DNA of 64,000 nucleotides from Nitricoxidireducens sp046726235 (GCA_046726235.1 JBKPAD010000005.1:141123-205122), one strand, 5' to 3'. Counted from the first letter of the stretch, positions 6,837-16,161 are shown. Notes: generated by a model not told the origin, from the letters alone. Numbers and translations: made by a program.

Positions 6837-8330
6837 ATGCCCGACAACCGCCCGCACAGCCACCGTCTGCCGCCTTCGGCGCTCGAACGCGCGCTGGACT
6901 GGCTGGCGTTGCCGCCCGCCGACGATCCGCTGCGTGACCTCGGGCCCTTGCGCAGCAACCTCGCGGCGATCGCCACGGTAACGATCAACCCGGTCCAGTA
7001 CCTCAGCATCCTCGAGCTGTTCCAGACACGCGCCAACTTCACGGCGAGCACGGTCAAGCCCCTGCTGCTGGATGCGACGCTGCCGGTGCCGAAGCGGCTG
7101 CGCACCATCGCGCACGGGCTCATGGACGTCCATGGCGCCCTGGCCTCGGGCTACCTCAAGGTGCTGCGCCGCGCGTCGCCCGCGTCGGATTCCGGTCCCG
7201 GCCCGGCGCGCCTGTGCGCCTGGGGGCTCGCCAACCTCGCGCAGAAGCTCGAAGTGGCGCAGCTCGTGTCCTCGCCCGGAGCGCCGGACGTCTGGAAGCA
7301 GTTGCTCGCCTTCCAGCGCCTGCTCCCCCGCCCCGGTGAAGCGCCGGCGCAGGACATCGCCGAGGCCGAGCTGCACATGAAGGCCATGCTGGCGCTCTGC
7401 GCCGCCCAGCCCGAGAGCCTCTCGCCGCGCGAAACGGCCTTCCTCGCGGAGTATCTGCGCGGCTGCGCCGCCGCGGTCGAGATCCGGCCGGCCGACGCGC
7501 CGCCCACGCCGGACGCCTACTGGCTCGATGAAAACCAGGGCCTGCCGCCGACCGCCGCCTCGCGCCGCCAGCCGGGGCAGCAGGTGAGCCTGCAGTTTTC
7601 CTGCCTTGCGCTGAGCCGCCTGGCCGCGAGCCATCTGGAACGCCTCGCGCACGGCGAGCGGCCCGAGGCCGCCGGCCTGCCCGGGCAGGCGCTGCTGTCC
7701 GACTACCGCAACGTGCTGACGCGTTCGATCGAACGCTGGCAAAGCCCGCCGAAGCGGCAATCGAACCGCCGCCGCAACGGCCACCGCGTCCAGGTCTGCA
7801 CCCATCTGGGTCCGCTCTGGCAGCAGCTGCGCGACCAGGGCGACGCCACGCAAGCGGAGGTCGAACTGCCGGCGAGCGACTGGATGGTCCTCAACGAGAG
7901 CGCCAGCGGCTATGCGGTGATGCATGTCTCCGGGGAACTCGCCGGCCTCGTCGCCGGCAGCGCCATCGGCCTGCGCACGGCGGCGGACAAGCCCTGGAAC
8001 ATTTGTGTCGTGCGCTGGGCGCGCAGCGAGAATCCCGAGCACATCGAACTCGGCCTGGAACTGCTCTCGCCGCTCGCTGAAGCCGTGCGCATCATGCGTC
8101 GCGGCGCCGACGGCGAGCAACTGCCGGTGCCGGCCTTCCTGCTACCACCGATGCCGGCGCTGGGCCGCGCCGAGGCGCTGCTGACCGCGCGCGGCTACTT
8201 CGAGCCGGGCGAATTCACGCTGATGAACGAGTCGGGCGGCCGGCTGCAGATCGCCGAATGCCTGGCGCACCAGGTAGCGATGCACACGGCCTGCGTCGAA
8301 GTCTTCGAGTTCGAGCGCAGCCGCAGCTAG
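6837..8330 (+). CDS. PilZ-like C-terminal domain protein, function unknown
   Basis: 497 residues, soluble. The N-terminal 350 residues are helical with no family I can name (LERALDWLALPPADDPLRDLG near the start). The region around 345-420 (SASGYAVMHVSG, then WNICVVRWARSENPEHIELGLELLSP) has the beta-barrel pattern of PilZ-type domains, although the classical RxxxR c-di-GMP motif is not obvious. Proteins of this architecture are common in Rhodocyclales-type genomes. The start codon is only 13 bases after a TAGAAT box, so the mRNA leader would be very short. The island inserted directly upstream and replaced its original -35 region. The stop overlaps the stop of the convergent yihY-type gene. 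Confidence 0.6.
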   Translation: MPDNRPHSHRLPPSALERALDWLALPPADDPLRDLGPLRSNLAAIATVTINPVQYLSILELFQTRANFTASTVKPLLLDATLPVPKRLRTIAHGLMDVHGALASGYLKVLRRASPASDSGPGPARLCAWGLANLAQKLEVAQLVSSPGAPDVWKQLLAFQRLLPRPGEAPAQDIAEAELHMKAMLALCAAQPESLSPRETAFLAEYLRGCAAAVEIRPADAPPTPDAYWLDENQGLPPTAASRRQPGQQVSLQFSCLALSRLAASHLERLAHGERPEAAGLPGQALLSDYRNVLTRSIERWQSPPKRQSNRRRNGHRVQVCTHLGPLWQQLRDQGDATQAEVELPASDWMVLNESASGYAVMHVSGELAGLVAGSAIGLRTAADKPWNICVVRWARSENPEHIELGLELLSPLAEAVRIMRRGADGEQLPVPAFLLPPMPALGRAEALLTARGYFEPGEFTLMNESGGRLQIAECLAHQVAMHTACVEVFEFERSRS

Positions 8331-9145
8331 GCTTTGGTCAGCCGCGGCAATTCCGCGACGATCAAGGCGCCGAACAGGATCACGCCCCACGACAGGTAGA
8401 CCCAGACCAGGAAGGTGGGGATCGCCGCGAAGGCGCCATACATGACCGTGTAGGCCGGGAAGTTCGCGACGTACAGACCGAACAGGCGCTGCATGGCGAC
8501 GAAGCCGAACGCGGCCAGCAATCCGCCGGTGAGTGCGTGGCGGCGAGTCACCGGGCGGTTCGGCACTGCCCAGTAGAGCAGCGCGAACAGCAGCGCCATG
8601 AAGACGATCGGCAGCACGCGGAACACCACGGCCCGGGCCCAGGCCGGCTCGTCGACGAAACCGAACGAGGCGCTGGCGAGGTAGCTGATGCCGCCGAAGC
8701 TGGCGCCGAAGACGATGGGGCCGAGCAGCAGCGCGACCGCGTGCATCACGAGGCGCCGCAGCAGCGGCCGGTGCGCCTTGATCTTCCAGATGGCATTGAA
8801 CGCGTGCTCGATGGTCAGCATCTGCATCACCGCGGTCGCCGCCAGCGCGCCGAGTCCGACCAGCGTCACGCGCTCGGCGCGGTGCGCGAACAAGCCGAGA
8901 TACTTGGCGATGACGACGCCGGCTTTTTCGGGCAGCAGGTTGGCGAGCAGGAATTTCTCCAGCGCGGCGCTCATGCCGCTCGCGTAAGGCAAGTGCGACA
9001 TCAGGCCGACGCCGACGGCGATCATCGGCACCAGGCCGAGCAGCGTCGCAAACGACAGCGCCGCCACGGTCTGGGCCATGCGCTCGGCGCGGAAGCGGCC
9101 GATGACGCGCGCGACGAGGACAAAGGGAGCGAGTAGCCAACGCAT
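8327..9145 (-). CDS. YihY/BrkB-family inner-membrane protein
   Basis: 272 residues with about six transmembrane helices. YihY/BrkB signatures are visible: AALSFATLLGLVPMIAVG near the start, an amphipathic region NAIWKIKAHRPLLRRL, and the C-terminal SWGVILFGALIVAELPRL. Once proposed as ribonuclease BN, the family is now regarded as membrane proteins of uncertain transport function. It is divergent from the DUF2069 gene; the ATG at 9145 overlaps that gene's TATAAT box, so the two share a compact promoter region. Confidence 0.85.
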   Translation of the reverse strand: MRWLLAPFVLVARVIGRFRAERMAQTVAALSFATLLGLVPMIAVGVGLMSHLPYASGMSAALEKFLLANLLPEKAGVVIAKYLGLFAHRAERVTLVGLGALAATAVMQMLTIEHAFNAIWKIKAHRPLLRRLVMHAVALLLGPIVFGASFGGISYLASASFGFVDEPAWARAVVFRVLPIVFMALLFALLYWAVPNRPVTRRHALTGGLLAAFGFVAMQRLFGLYVANFPAYTVMYGAFAAIPTFLVWVYLSWGVILFGALIVAELPRLTKA

Positions 9146-9174
9146 ATAATTGCGCGATTCTAACGGAGCCCGAT

Positions 9175-9537
9175 TTGCCAGCTCACACGACGGTGCGCCG
9201 TCTTAACCTCGCGGCAAGCATCAGCCTCATCGCCCTGATTGCGCTTTGCATCGTTTGGGAGCTCTGGCTTGCGCCCCTGCGTCCCGGCGGTTCGTGGCTG
9301 GTGCTGAAGGCGCTGCCGCTGCTGGCGCCGCTGTTCGGCATCCTGCGCGGCCGCCGCTACACCTACCAGTGGTCATCGATGCTGTCGCTCGCGTACTTCA
9401 TCGAAGGCGTCGTGCGGGCCGGGTCCGACATCGGACTGTCGCGCAGCCTCGCGCTGCTCGAGATCGTGCTCGCCGTTGCCTTCTTCGCCGCTGCGGTGAC
9501 CTATGCGCGCGCCACGCGGGTCGCGCCGCCGAATTAG
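9175..9537 (+). CDS. DUF2069 inner-membrane protein
   Basis: 120 residues from a TTG start after AACGGAG. Four hydrophobic helices (about 11-30, 42-57, 66-80, 92-112) with WELWLAPLRPGGSWLVLKALPLLAPLFGILRGRRYTYQW broken between the second and third, the typical DUF2069 pattern. The function of the family is unknown. A good -10 box, TATAAT at 9145-9150, precedes it. Its stop overlaps the stop of the convergent STAS gene by four bases. Confidence 0.8.
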   Translation: MPAHTTVRRLNLAASISLIALIALCIVWELWLAPLRPGGSWLVLKALPLLAPLFGILRGRRYTYQWSSMLSLAYFIEGVVRAGSDIGLSRSLALLEIVLAVAFFAAAVTYARATRVAPPN

Positions 9538-9866
9538 GACACGCTCCCGGCGGTGGAGACGCGCTGCTTGAAATAGCTGTCGAGGATGCCCGGCGAGAAC
9601 AACTGGCGGACGTCTTCGGAGCAGTGGTCGAGGACGATCTTGAAGCGATCGTCGCCGGCGAGTTCCGACAGCAGGACCAGCGTTCCCACGCCGCTCGAAC
9701 TCAGCCCGGTCACGCCGCTGAGATTGACGAGGATCTGGCGCGCACCTTCCTGCCAGCGCGCCTTGCCGATGAGCAGCAGTTCGCGCGCGGTCTCGAAGCC
9801 GAAATCGCCGGTCACCGTGATGCTCAGACCGCCGTCGTGCGGATTCTTCGTGATCTCGACGCCCAT
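9534..9866 (-). CDS. STAS-domain anti-sigma-factor-antagonist-like protein
   Basis: 110 residues. The start at 9866 follows GAAGGAG; a longer reading to 9920 adds 18 low-complexity residues and is not preferred. The fold signature is ILVNLSGVTGLSSSGVGTLVLLSEL, with the serine run at the position phosphorylated in SpoIIAA-type STAS proteins. It follows the histidine kinase and ANTAR regulator on the same strand after 126 bp, suggesting a shared signalling module, possibly with a partner-switch kinase elsewhere. Confidence 0.8.
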   Translation of the reverse strand: MGVEITKNPHDGGLSITVTGDFGFETARELLLIGKARWQEGARQILVNLSGVTGLSSSGVGTLVLLSELAGDDRFKIVLDHCSEDVRQLFSPGILDSYFKQRVSTAGSVS

Positions 9867-9992
9867 GAAGACTCCTTCACTCGCTTGCGGCGGGTTGCCC
9901 CGCCGCCCTGCCCTGGCCACATGGCCGAGACCCGAGCATATGCCGGCTCGCCGCCGGGCGGCAAGCGGATTGAGCCGGTTTAGTGCCTCAGT

Positions 9993-10661
9993 TCAGGACT
10001 TTTCGCGCCGCACCTCGCGGCTCTCGGTGCGGCGCTTCGCCTCCACGACCGGAGCCGTTCCCACGAGATTGAGCTTTTCGACGGCCAGCACGACCTCGCG
10101 GGCGAGGTCCACCAGCTTGCGACGCTCCGTGCGCGCCTGCCCGCGCAGCAGTTCGAAAGCCTCCTGGCGCCCGAGGCGGCGGCGCTCCATGACGATGCCG
10201 ATCGCCAGCGAGACGTCGCGGTCGGCGTCGAGCGCGCTCTGCAATTGGCGCCCGGTCGCACGCAGCTTGCGGGCATCCTCGGCGCGCGCGAAGGCGGCTT
10301 CGATCGCCGGCACCAGGCGGTCGGGGTCGGCCGGCTTGACGACGTAGCCCATCGCGCCCGCCTCTGAGGCCTGTTCGACGAGTTCGTCGTCGCTGTACGC
10401 AGTCAGGAAGATGAACGGCACCTCGCTGTTCGCCGCGTGCAGCCGGCGCGCGAGATCGATGCCCGTCAGGCCCGGCATGCGCACGTCGAGGATCGCCAGG
10501 TCGATGCCGCCACCGGCGAGCACCTCCTCCGCCTCCTCGACCGAAGAGGCCGTCTGGACCCGGTAGCCGGCCTGGCGCAAGCCCTCCCCCAGCGTCGCCT
10601 GGACCAGGCGGTCATCGTCCAGCAACAGCAACTGCTTGCATTCATTGATTGTGTCGGTCAT
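9993..10661 (-). CDS. Response regulator with ANTAR RNA-binding domain
   Basis: 222 residues. Receiver domain (8-125) with acidic pocket LLLDDDR, phosphoacceptor Asp in LAILDVRMPG, Thr in FIFLTAY and Lys in VVKPAD. A coiled-coil linker (about 138-160) leads to an ANTAR domain (160-205: LAIGIVMERRRLGRQEAFELLRGQAR). ANTAR proteins such as EutV, NasR and AmiR bind dual-hairpin leader RNAs and prevent termination when phosphorylated. It lies 10 bp after the histidine kinase gene, so the two form a cognate pair. The RNA target is not identified. Confidence 0.9.
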   Translation of the reverse strand: MTDTINECKQLLLLDDDRLVQATLGEGLRQAGYRVQTASSVEEAEEVLAGGGIDLAILDVRMPGLTGIDLARRLHAANSEVPFIFLTAYSDDELVEQASEAGAMGYVVKPADPDRLVPAIEAAFARAEDARKLRATGRQLQSALDADRDVSLAIGIVMERRRLGRQEAFELLRGQARTERRKLVDLAREVVLAVEKLNLVGTAPVVEAKRRTESREVRREKS

Positions 10662-10671
10662 GGTGTGTTTC

Positions 10672-12078
10672 CTAGCACTTGAGGGTTACGATCGGGGGCT
10701 CCAGGGTCAGGCGGGCGATGACGCCCTCAACCCCGTTCGCCAATTCAAAACGGGCGCCGCGGCGCGGCAGCAGCGAACGGATCAGTTGCAGGCCGCTGCC
10801 GCTGCCCTGCTCTGGGCGCTTGCGCCGATCCGGCAGGTGTCCGCCGTTGGTCACCGACAGCACGACGCGTTCGCGCGCGATGTCGATGCGCAGGTCGATG
10901 ACGGGCGTCAGCCGCGTATTGCCATGCTTGAGCGCGTTGAAGATGACCTCGTTGAGCACCAGCGCGACGGGCACCGCCTCGAGTTCGCTGACGACCACCT
11001 TGTAGCCGAGGCTCTGGCTTTCGTCGCGGAACTCGATGCCGGCATGCATGAGTTGGCCGATGCCAGACAGCACCTCCTTCAGGAGGTCGACGAGTTCGAC
11101 GCGCACCACGCCAGGACGGCCCTGCAGTCCGTAGATGATGGCCACGGCCTGCACTTGCGCGATGGCCTCGTTGATGACGCCGACGACTTCGGGATGCTGG
11201 TTGGCGTAGTTCCGCAGCATGCCGGTGACGCCCTGGAGATTGTTCTTGATGCGGTGATGCACTTCGCGCACGAGCGCATCGCGCTGGGCGCGAGCTGACT
11301 CTTCGGCCTGGCGCTCGAGACGCTTCTGCTCGGTGACGTCCTCGGTCATGCCCACCACCTGGACGACATTCCCGGCGGCGTCGCGGATCGGTGCCGAGCG
11401 GTGCCGTATGTGGCAGACCTCGCCGCTGCCGCGCACGATGCGGAACTGCGTCTCGAGCGGACGTTCCGCCTGATGCCGGGTGATGGCGTCGAGGACCTTC
11501 AACTGGTCCTCCGGGTGGACCGCCTGCATCCACCTGAACGGCGACGCGTAGAGCTCTTCGGCCGGCTGGCCCCAGATCCGCTCGTAGGCGGGGCTTACGT
11601 AATGGATGTGCGTGCCGTCCGGGGAAAATATCCAGAACACCTCCTCGATGTTCTCGGCGACGAGGCGGAAGCGCTGCTCGCTCTCGCGCAGCGCCTGCTC
11701 GATGCTCTTGCGCTCGGTGATGTCCTCGCAAATGGCGGCGCGCATCGGTTCGCCGCTGCCGTCCACCGGAAACGCGCGCGCCGCCAGCCAGCGCAACTGG
11801 CCGTCGGGACGCCGGATGCGGAACTCGGCGCTCGCCGCGCCTTCCGAATCGGACTGCTGCAGGAAGGCGGCGAACGCCGGCCGATCCTCTTCCACGACGA
11901 GCCGGTTGACGATCCGCGGGTCGGCAAGCATCGCCTCCCGGTCGACGCCGAAGATTCTTTCGGCCGCGGCATTGATGTAGTGGAAGCGCCCATCGCGCAG
12001 CGAATAGGTCGCTGCCGCGTCGAGCATGTGGTCGGCAAGGGCAAAGGAGCGGCGGCTTGGCCCCTCGGGATGATTCAT
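10672..12078 (-). CDS. PAS-domain sensor histidine kinase (HisKA_2 type)
   Basis: 468 residues, no transmembrane segment, so cytoplasmic. Two PAS domains (about 17-130 and 140-260), each followed by PAC-like motifs (ICEDITERK, VGMTEDVTEQK). The dimerisation helix is VREVHHRIKNNLQGV with the phosphoacceptor His, typical of HisKA_2/HWE-related kinases that pair with ANTAR regulators. The ATPase domain has NEVIFNALKHGN (N box) and GSGLQLIRSLL (G box). Start 12078 follows GGGGAT; a start at 12183 is possible. Probably phosphorylates the adjacent ANTAR regulator; the ligand sensed by the PAS domains is unknown. Confidence 0.9.
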   Translation of the reverse strand: MNHPEGPSRRSFALADHMLDAAATYSLRDGRFHYINAAAERIFGVDREAMLADPRIVNRLVVEEDRPAFAAFLQQSDSEGAASAEFRIRRPDGQLRWLAARAFPVDGSGEPMRAAICEDITERKSIEQALRESEQRFRLVAENIEEVFWIFSPDGTHIHYVSPAYERIWGQPAEELYASPFRWMQAVHPEDQLKVLDAITRHQAERPLETQFRIVRGSGEVCHIRHRSAPIRDAAGNVVQVVGMTEDVTEQKRLERQAEESARAQRDALVREVHHRIKNNLQGVTGMLRNYANQHPEVVGVINEAIAQVQAVAIIYGLQGRPGVVRVELVDLLKEVLSGIGQLMHAGIEFRDESQSLGYKVVVSELEAVPVALVLNEVIFNALKHGNTRLTPVIDLRIDIARERVVLSVTNGGHLPDRRKRPEQGSGSGLQLIRSLLPRRGARFELANGVEGVIARLTLEPPIVTLKC

Positions 12079-12213
12079 TGGGATCCCCAAAAACTTGCCG
12101 CACCGAAAGTGCGGCGCGCGGGGACCCGGCGCCAATTGAATGTCATTTGCCGCGCGGGCCAGGCGCGCCGTCGTGTTTGCCACATATGCAAGGTGGCAAA
12201 GCGGAAGTCTACC

Positions 12214-13752
12214 TCAGACTTGGGGATTTACGCGATCTGCGCCCGATTCGAGCTTGTTCAGCGCGTTGAGGTAGGCCTTGGCCGACGCGACGACGATGTC
12301 CGTGTCGGCGCCCTGCCCGTTGACGACGCGGCCGTTGCGCGACAGCCGCACGGTCACTTCGCCTTGCGCATCGGTGCCTGTCGTGATGGCGTTCACCGAG
12401 TAGAGCAGCAGGTCGGAGCCGCTCGCGGCGACCTTCTCGATCGCCTTGAACGTCGCGTCGACGGGTCCGCCGCCGACGGAATCCACCAGCTTCTCGACGC
12501 CGTCGACGGAAAGCGTGAGCCGCGCCAGCGGCGCCTCGCCGGTCTCGGAGTGGAACATCGACGACACCAGCCGATAGCGTTCGCTGTCCGGCATGACCGT
12601 CTCGTCGCCGATCAGCGCGTAGATGTCCTCGTCGAAGATCTCGCGCTTCTTGTCGGCGAGGTCCTTGAAGCGACCGAAGGCGGCGTTCAACGCCTCTTCG
12701 CTCGGCAGCTCGATCTGGAGTTCCTTGAGGCGCGTCTTGAAGGCGCTGCGGCCGGAGAGCTTGCCGAGCGTAAGACGGTTGGTGGTCCAGCCCACGTCTT
12801 CGGCACGCATGATCTCGTAGGTCTCGCGGTGCTTGAGCACGCCGTCCTGGTGGATGCCGGATTCATGGGCGAAGGCGTTGGCGCCGACGATCGCCTTGTT
12901 GGGCTGCACGGGATAACCGGTGATCTGCGAGACGAGCTTGGAGGCCGGAACGATCTGCGTCGCGTCGATGCGCGTTTCGCACTTGAACAAGTCGCCGCGC
13001 GTGCGCACGGCCATGACGACTTCCTCGAGCGAGGCATTGCCGGCGCGCTCGCCGAGGCCGTTGATGGTGCACTCGACCTGGCGCGCGCCCGCGAGCACGG
13101 CGGAAAGCGAGTTGGCGACGGCGAGGCCGAGGTCGTTATGGCAGTGCGTCGACCAGACCACCTTGTCGGCGCCCGGCACCGCCTCGATCAGCTTGCGCAT
13201 GCGTTCGCCCCATTGCTCCGGGATGCTGTAGCCCACGGTGTCGGGCACGTTGAGCGTGGTGGCGCCGGCCTTGATCACGGCCTCGAAGACGCGGCAGAGG
13301 AAGTCGAAGTCGGAGCGCACCGCGTCTTCGGCCGAGAACTCGACGTCGTCGGTGTACTGGCGCGCGAGCTTGACGGCGGCGATCGCCGCCTCGACCACCT
13401 GATCCGGCTGCATGCGCAGCTTCTTTTCCATGTGGATCGGGCTGGTGGCGATGAAGGTGTGGATACGGCCGGACTTCGCCGGCTTGATGGCGTCGCCGGC
13501 GCGGCGCACGTCGTTTTCATTGGCGCGCGCTAGGCCGCAGACCGTCGACTCCTTCACCGCTTCGGCGATCGCCTTGACGGCCTCGAAGTCGCCGGGCGAC
13601 GCCGCGGGAAAGCCGGCCTCGATCACGTCGACGCGCATGCGCTCGAGTTGGCGGGCGATGCGCAGCTTCTCCTCGCGCGTCATGGCGGCGCCGGGACTCT
13701 GCTCGCCGTCGCGGAGCGTGGTATCGAAAATGATGAGGTGCTGCTTGCTCAT
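12214..13752 (-). CDS. leuA: 2-isopropylmalate synthase
   Basis: 512 residues, the usual length of LeuA type 1. It condenses acetyl-CoA and 2-oxoisovalerate, the first committed step of leucine synthesis. The TIM-barrel domain starts FDTTLRDGEQSPGA, includes HCHNDLGLAVANS (metal-binding His pair) and NGLGERAGNASLEEV, and is followed by the linker HESGIHQDGVLKH and the C-terminal regulatory domain (about 390-500) that gives leucine feedback control. It is the last gene of the dispersed ilvBHC-psd-pssA-leuA set, all on the minus strand. Confidence 0.97.
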   Translation of the reverse strand: MSKQHLIIFDTTLRDGEQSPGAAMTREEKLRIARQLERMRVDVIEAGFPAASPGDFEAVKAIAEAVKESTVCGLARANENDVRRAGDAIKPAKSGRIHTFIATSPIHMEKKLRMQPDQVVEAAIAAVKLARQYTDDVEFSAEDAVRSDFDFLCRVFEAVIKAGATTLNVPDTVGYSIPEQWGERMRKLIEAVPGADKVVWSTHCHNDLGLAVANSLSAVLAGARQVECTINGLGERAGNASLEEVVMAVRTRGDLFKCETRIDATQIVPASKLVSQITGYPVQPNKAIVGANAFAHESGIHQDGVLKHRETYEIMRAEDVGWTTNRLTLGKLSGRSAFKTRLKELQIELPSEEALNAAFGRFKDLADKKREIFDEDIYALIGDETVMPDSERYRLVSSMFHSETGEAPLARLTLSVDGVEKLVDSVGGGPVDATFKAIEKVAASGSDLLLYSVNAITTGTDAQGEVTVRLSRNGRVVNGQGADTDIVVASAKAYLNALNKLESGADRVNPQV

Positions 13753-13841
13753 GGTCGTCTCCCATGGAGTGCGTTCAAATGGAGCCTGCCGGTCGTGCCG
13801 TCAGACCATTTCTTGAAACCGGATTGTGGGGTAGGTGTCTG

Positions 13842-13952
13842 CTAGCGCGCGCGGCGCAGCAGCGGCAGCAGCTTCGCGCGCAGCGGACGCTGGACGAGAA
13901 GCACGCCCGAGAGGGCGAGAAGGACGGCGGCAAATGCGGTGGTCGCAAACAT
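13842..13952 (-). CDS. Possible 36-residue membrane peptide
   Basis: A short frame between pssA and leuA encodes a peptide with one hydrophobic helix (AFAAVLLALSGVLLV) followed by a basic tail rich in Arg and Leu ending RRAR. Its composition is that of a real single-pass small protein, but it lacks a convincing ribosome binding site and has no recognised family. It may be chance coding in GC-rich DNA. Confidence 0.25.
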   Translation of the reverse strand: MFATTAFAAVLLALSGVLLVQRPLRAKLLPLLRRAR

Positions 13953-13970
13953 GGCTCGAATATATCGGGA

Positions 13971-14741
13971 TTAATCGGGGCGCGCAACACCCTTGCCGCG
14001 CTTGGCGACCAGCTGCCATGCCGCCATCACGTAGCCGGAAAGCGCATAGCAGAGGAACAGCGCGAACAGCACGCCGGGCGGGTAGCTCGACACCAGCGCA
14101 TAGCCGAGCACGATCGCCGGCACGGCCATGAAAGGCACGCTGCGGCGCAGGTTGATGTCCTTGCCGCTCCAGTAGCGCAAGGTGCTGACCATGGTGACGC
14201 CGGCGAACAAGGTCAGGGCGAAGGCGAACCAGCGCACCTCCTCGCCGTCGATGCCCTGGTCATTGACGATCCAGACGAAGCCGGCGACCAGCGCCGCCGC
14301 CGCCGGGCTCGGCAGGCCCTGGAACCAGCGCTTGTCGACGACTTCCATATTGGTGTTGAAGCGCGCGAGGCGCAGCGCGGCACCCGCGCAATAGACGAAG
14401 GCCGCGATCCAGCCCCACTTGCCCATGCCCTTCATCGCCCACTCGAAGGCCACCAGCGCCGGGGCGGCGCCGAAGGACACCATGTCGGAAAGCGAGTCGT
14501 ACTCCGCGCCGAAGGCGCTTTGCGTGCGCGTCAGGCGCGCGACGCGGCCGTCGAGGCCGTCGAACACCATGGCGATGAAGATCGCCACCGCCGCATGCTC
14601 GAAGCGCCCGGTCATCGCCTGCACGATCGCATAGAAGCCCGCGAACAGCGCGGCCGTCGTGAGCAGGTTGGGCAGGACGTAGATGCCGCGACGGCGCAGC
14701 TCGGGATTGACCAGCGTCTTGCGGGGACCGAGTTCCGGCAT
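13971..14741 (-). CDS. pssA: CDP-diacylglycerol-serine O-phosphatidyltransferase
   Basis: 256 residues, integral membrane. It makes phosphatidylserine from CDP-diacylglycerol and serine, the substrate of Psd encoded 5.8 kb away on the same strand. The CDP-alcohol phosphotransferase signature D-G-x2-A-R-x8-G-x3-D-x3-D is present as DGLDGRVARLTRTQSAFG followed by AEYDSLSD. About seven hydrophobic helices follow. Start chosen at MPELGPRK, the common start of this subfamily; an upstream start at 14843 overlaps chrA sequence. Confidence 0.93.
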   Translation of the reverse strand: MPELGPRKTLVNPELRRRGIYVLPNLLTTAALFAGFYAIVQAMTGRFEHAAVAIFIAMVFDGLDGRVARLTRTQSAFGAEYDSLSDMVSFGAAPALVAFEWAMKGMGKWGWIAAFVYCAGAALRLARFNTNMEVVDKRWFQGLPSPAAAALVAGFVWIVNDQGIDGEEVRWFAFALTLFAGVTMVSTLRYWSGKDINLRRSVPFMAVPAIVLGYALVSSYPPGVLFALFLCYALSGYVMAAWQLVAKRGKGVARPD

Positions 14742-14802
14742 GAATGGATTCGCCTTGGATTGCTTGCGGGCTATTGTAGCCGCTCGGGCCGCAGCCCGTA
14801 CG

Positions 14803-16161
14803 TCATGCGGAGAGCAGATGCCGCGCGGCGCCGACGACCGCACAGCCGAGGATCACCGGAATGATCCCCGCCTTGAAGCGGAACAGGGCGACGATGGCGG
14901 CGACCGTCAACAGCGCCGAGAACGCCTCGAAGCGGCCGGCAAACGGCGCACCCAGCGACGCCTTCGGCCATAGGACGTGCCAGGCGAAGAACACCGCGAG
15001 ATTGACGATGACCCCGACCACGGCCGCCGTGATGGCCGTCAGCGGGGCGGTGAACTTGAGGTCGCCGTGCGTCGACTCGACCAGCGGCCCGCCGACGAGG
15101 ATGAACAGGAAGCTCGGCAGAAAGGTAAAGAAGGTCGCTACCGTTGCGCCGGCCAGCCCGGCGAGAAACAGCGCGTCGCCGCCGAACAACTGCTTGGTCC
15201 AGCCGCCGACGAAACCGACGAAGGTGACGACCATGATCAGCGGTCCCGGCGTCGTTTCGCCGAGCGCAAGGCCGTCGATCATCTGCGGGCCGGTGATCCA
15301 GCCGAAGGTTTCGACGCCGCCCTGATAGACGTACGGCAGCACGGCATAGGCGCCGCCGAAGGTCATCAGCGCCGCCTTGGTGAAGAACCAGCCCATCTGC
15401 GCCAGATCGCCCTCCCAGCCCTGCAGCGCCGCCACGCCGCCGAGCACCGCGAGCCATAGCGCCAGGCCGGCCGCGAGCAAGGTCGCCACCCGGCGCGGCG
15501 TGAAGCGCGCATGTTCGGGAGTCGGCGTGTCGTCGTCGATCAGCGCCGCGCCGTAGTGCTTGTCGCCGGCGCCGTGGCCGCCGCCCGCCTTGAAGCGGTC
15601 CGGCGCAACCCGGCCGCCGACATGACCGACGATGGCGGCGGCAAGGACGATGGCCGGGAACGGCACGTCGAAGGCGAAGATGGCGACGAAGGCGGCGGCG
15701 GCCAGCGCACGCAGCAGATTGTTCTTCAGCGCGCGCCCGCCGATACGCCACGCGGCGAAGAGCACGACGGCCGTCACCGCCGGCTTCATGCCGTAGAGGA
15801 TGCCGGCGACCGCCGGCACGTTGCCGTAGGCGAGATAGACGTAGCCGAGCGCGACGAGCAGGAAGAACGACGGCAGGAAGAACATCACGCCGGCCATGAT
15901 GCCGCCGCGCACGCGATGCATCAGCCAGCCGATGTAGATCGCGAGCTGGATCGCCTCGGGCCCCGGCAGCAGCATGCAGTAGTTGAGCGCATGCAGGAAG
16001 CGGCGCTCCGAAATCCAGCGCCGCCTCTCGACGAGCTCCTGGTGCATCATCGCGATTTGCCCAGCCGGTCCACCGAAGCTGATGAAGCCGAGCTTCAGCC
16101 AGTAGCCGAAAGCTTCGCGCAGGGTGACGGGGGCAGGGGCAGCGAGGGTGGAATTGTCCAT
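14803..16161 (-). CDS. chrA: Chromate transporter, two-domain ChrA
   Basis: 452 residues with two CHR domains in tandem. The first shows FGYWLKLGFISFGGPAGQIAMMH and LLPGPEAIQLAIYIGWL; the second shows GWFFTKAALMTFGGAYAVLPYV and LGETTPGPLIMVVTFVGFVGGW. This is the long-chain ChrA architecture of the chromate ion transporter family, which exports chromate and may handle related oxyanions such as sulfate. It lies upstream of pssA on the same strand with 61 bp between. Start 16161 is chosen for the family-typical N-terminus. Confidence 0.9.
   Translation of the reverse strand: MDNSTLAAPAPVTLREAFGYWLKLGFISFGGPAGQIAMMHQELVERRRWISERRFLHALNYCMLLPGPEAIQLAIYIGWLMHRVRGGIMAGVMFFLPSFFLLVALGYVYLAYGNVPAVAGILYGMKPAVTAVVLFAAWRIGGRALKNNLLRALAAAAFVAIFAFDVPFPAIVLAAAIVGHVGGRVAPDRFKAGGGHGAGDKHYGAALIDDDTPTPEHARFTPRRVATLLAAGLALWLAVLGGVAALQGWEGDLAQMGWFFTKAALMTFGGAYAVLPYVYQGGVETFGWITGPQMIDGLALGETTPGPLIMVVTFVGFVGGWTKQLFGGDALFLAGLAGATVATFFTFLPSFLFILVGGPLVESTHGDLKFTAPLTAITAAVVGVIVNLAVFFAWHVLWPKASLGAPFAGRFEAFSALLTVAAIVALFRFKAGIIPVILGCAVVGAARHLLSA

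Noticed and set aside
9900..9990. Inverted repeat CCGGCTC/GAGCCGG between the ANTAR gene and the STAS gene as an ANTAR target
   Set aside because: Large loop and no pair of short hairpins with the AGNNNGN loops expected of ANTAR targets.
12184..12213. Short repeat AAGTCT/AGACTT downstream of leuA as terminator
   Set aside because: Six-base stem and no T-tract on the leftward strand; too weak to call.
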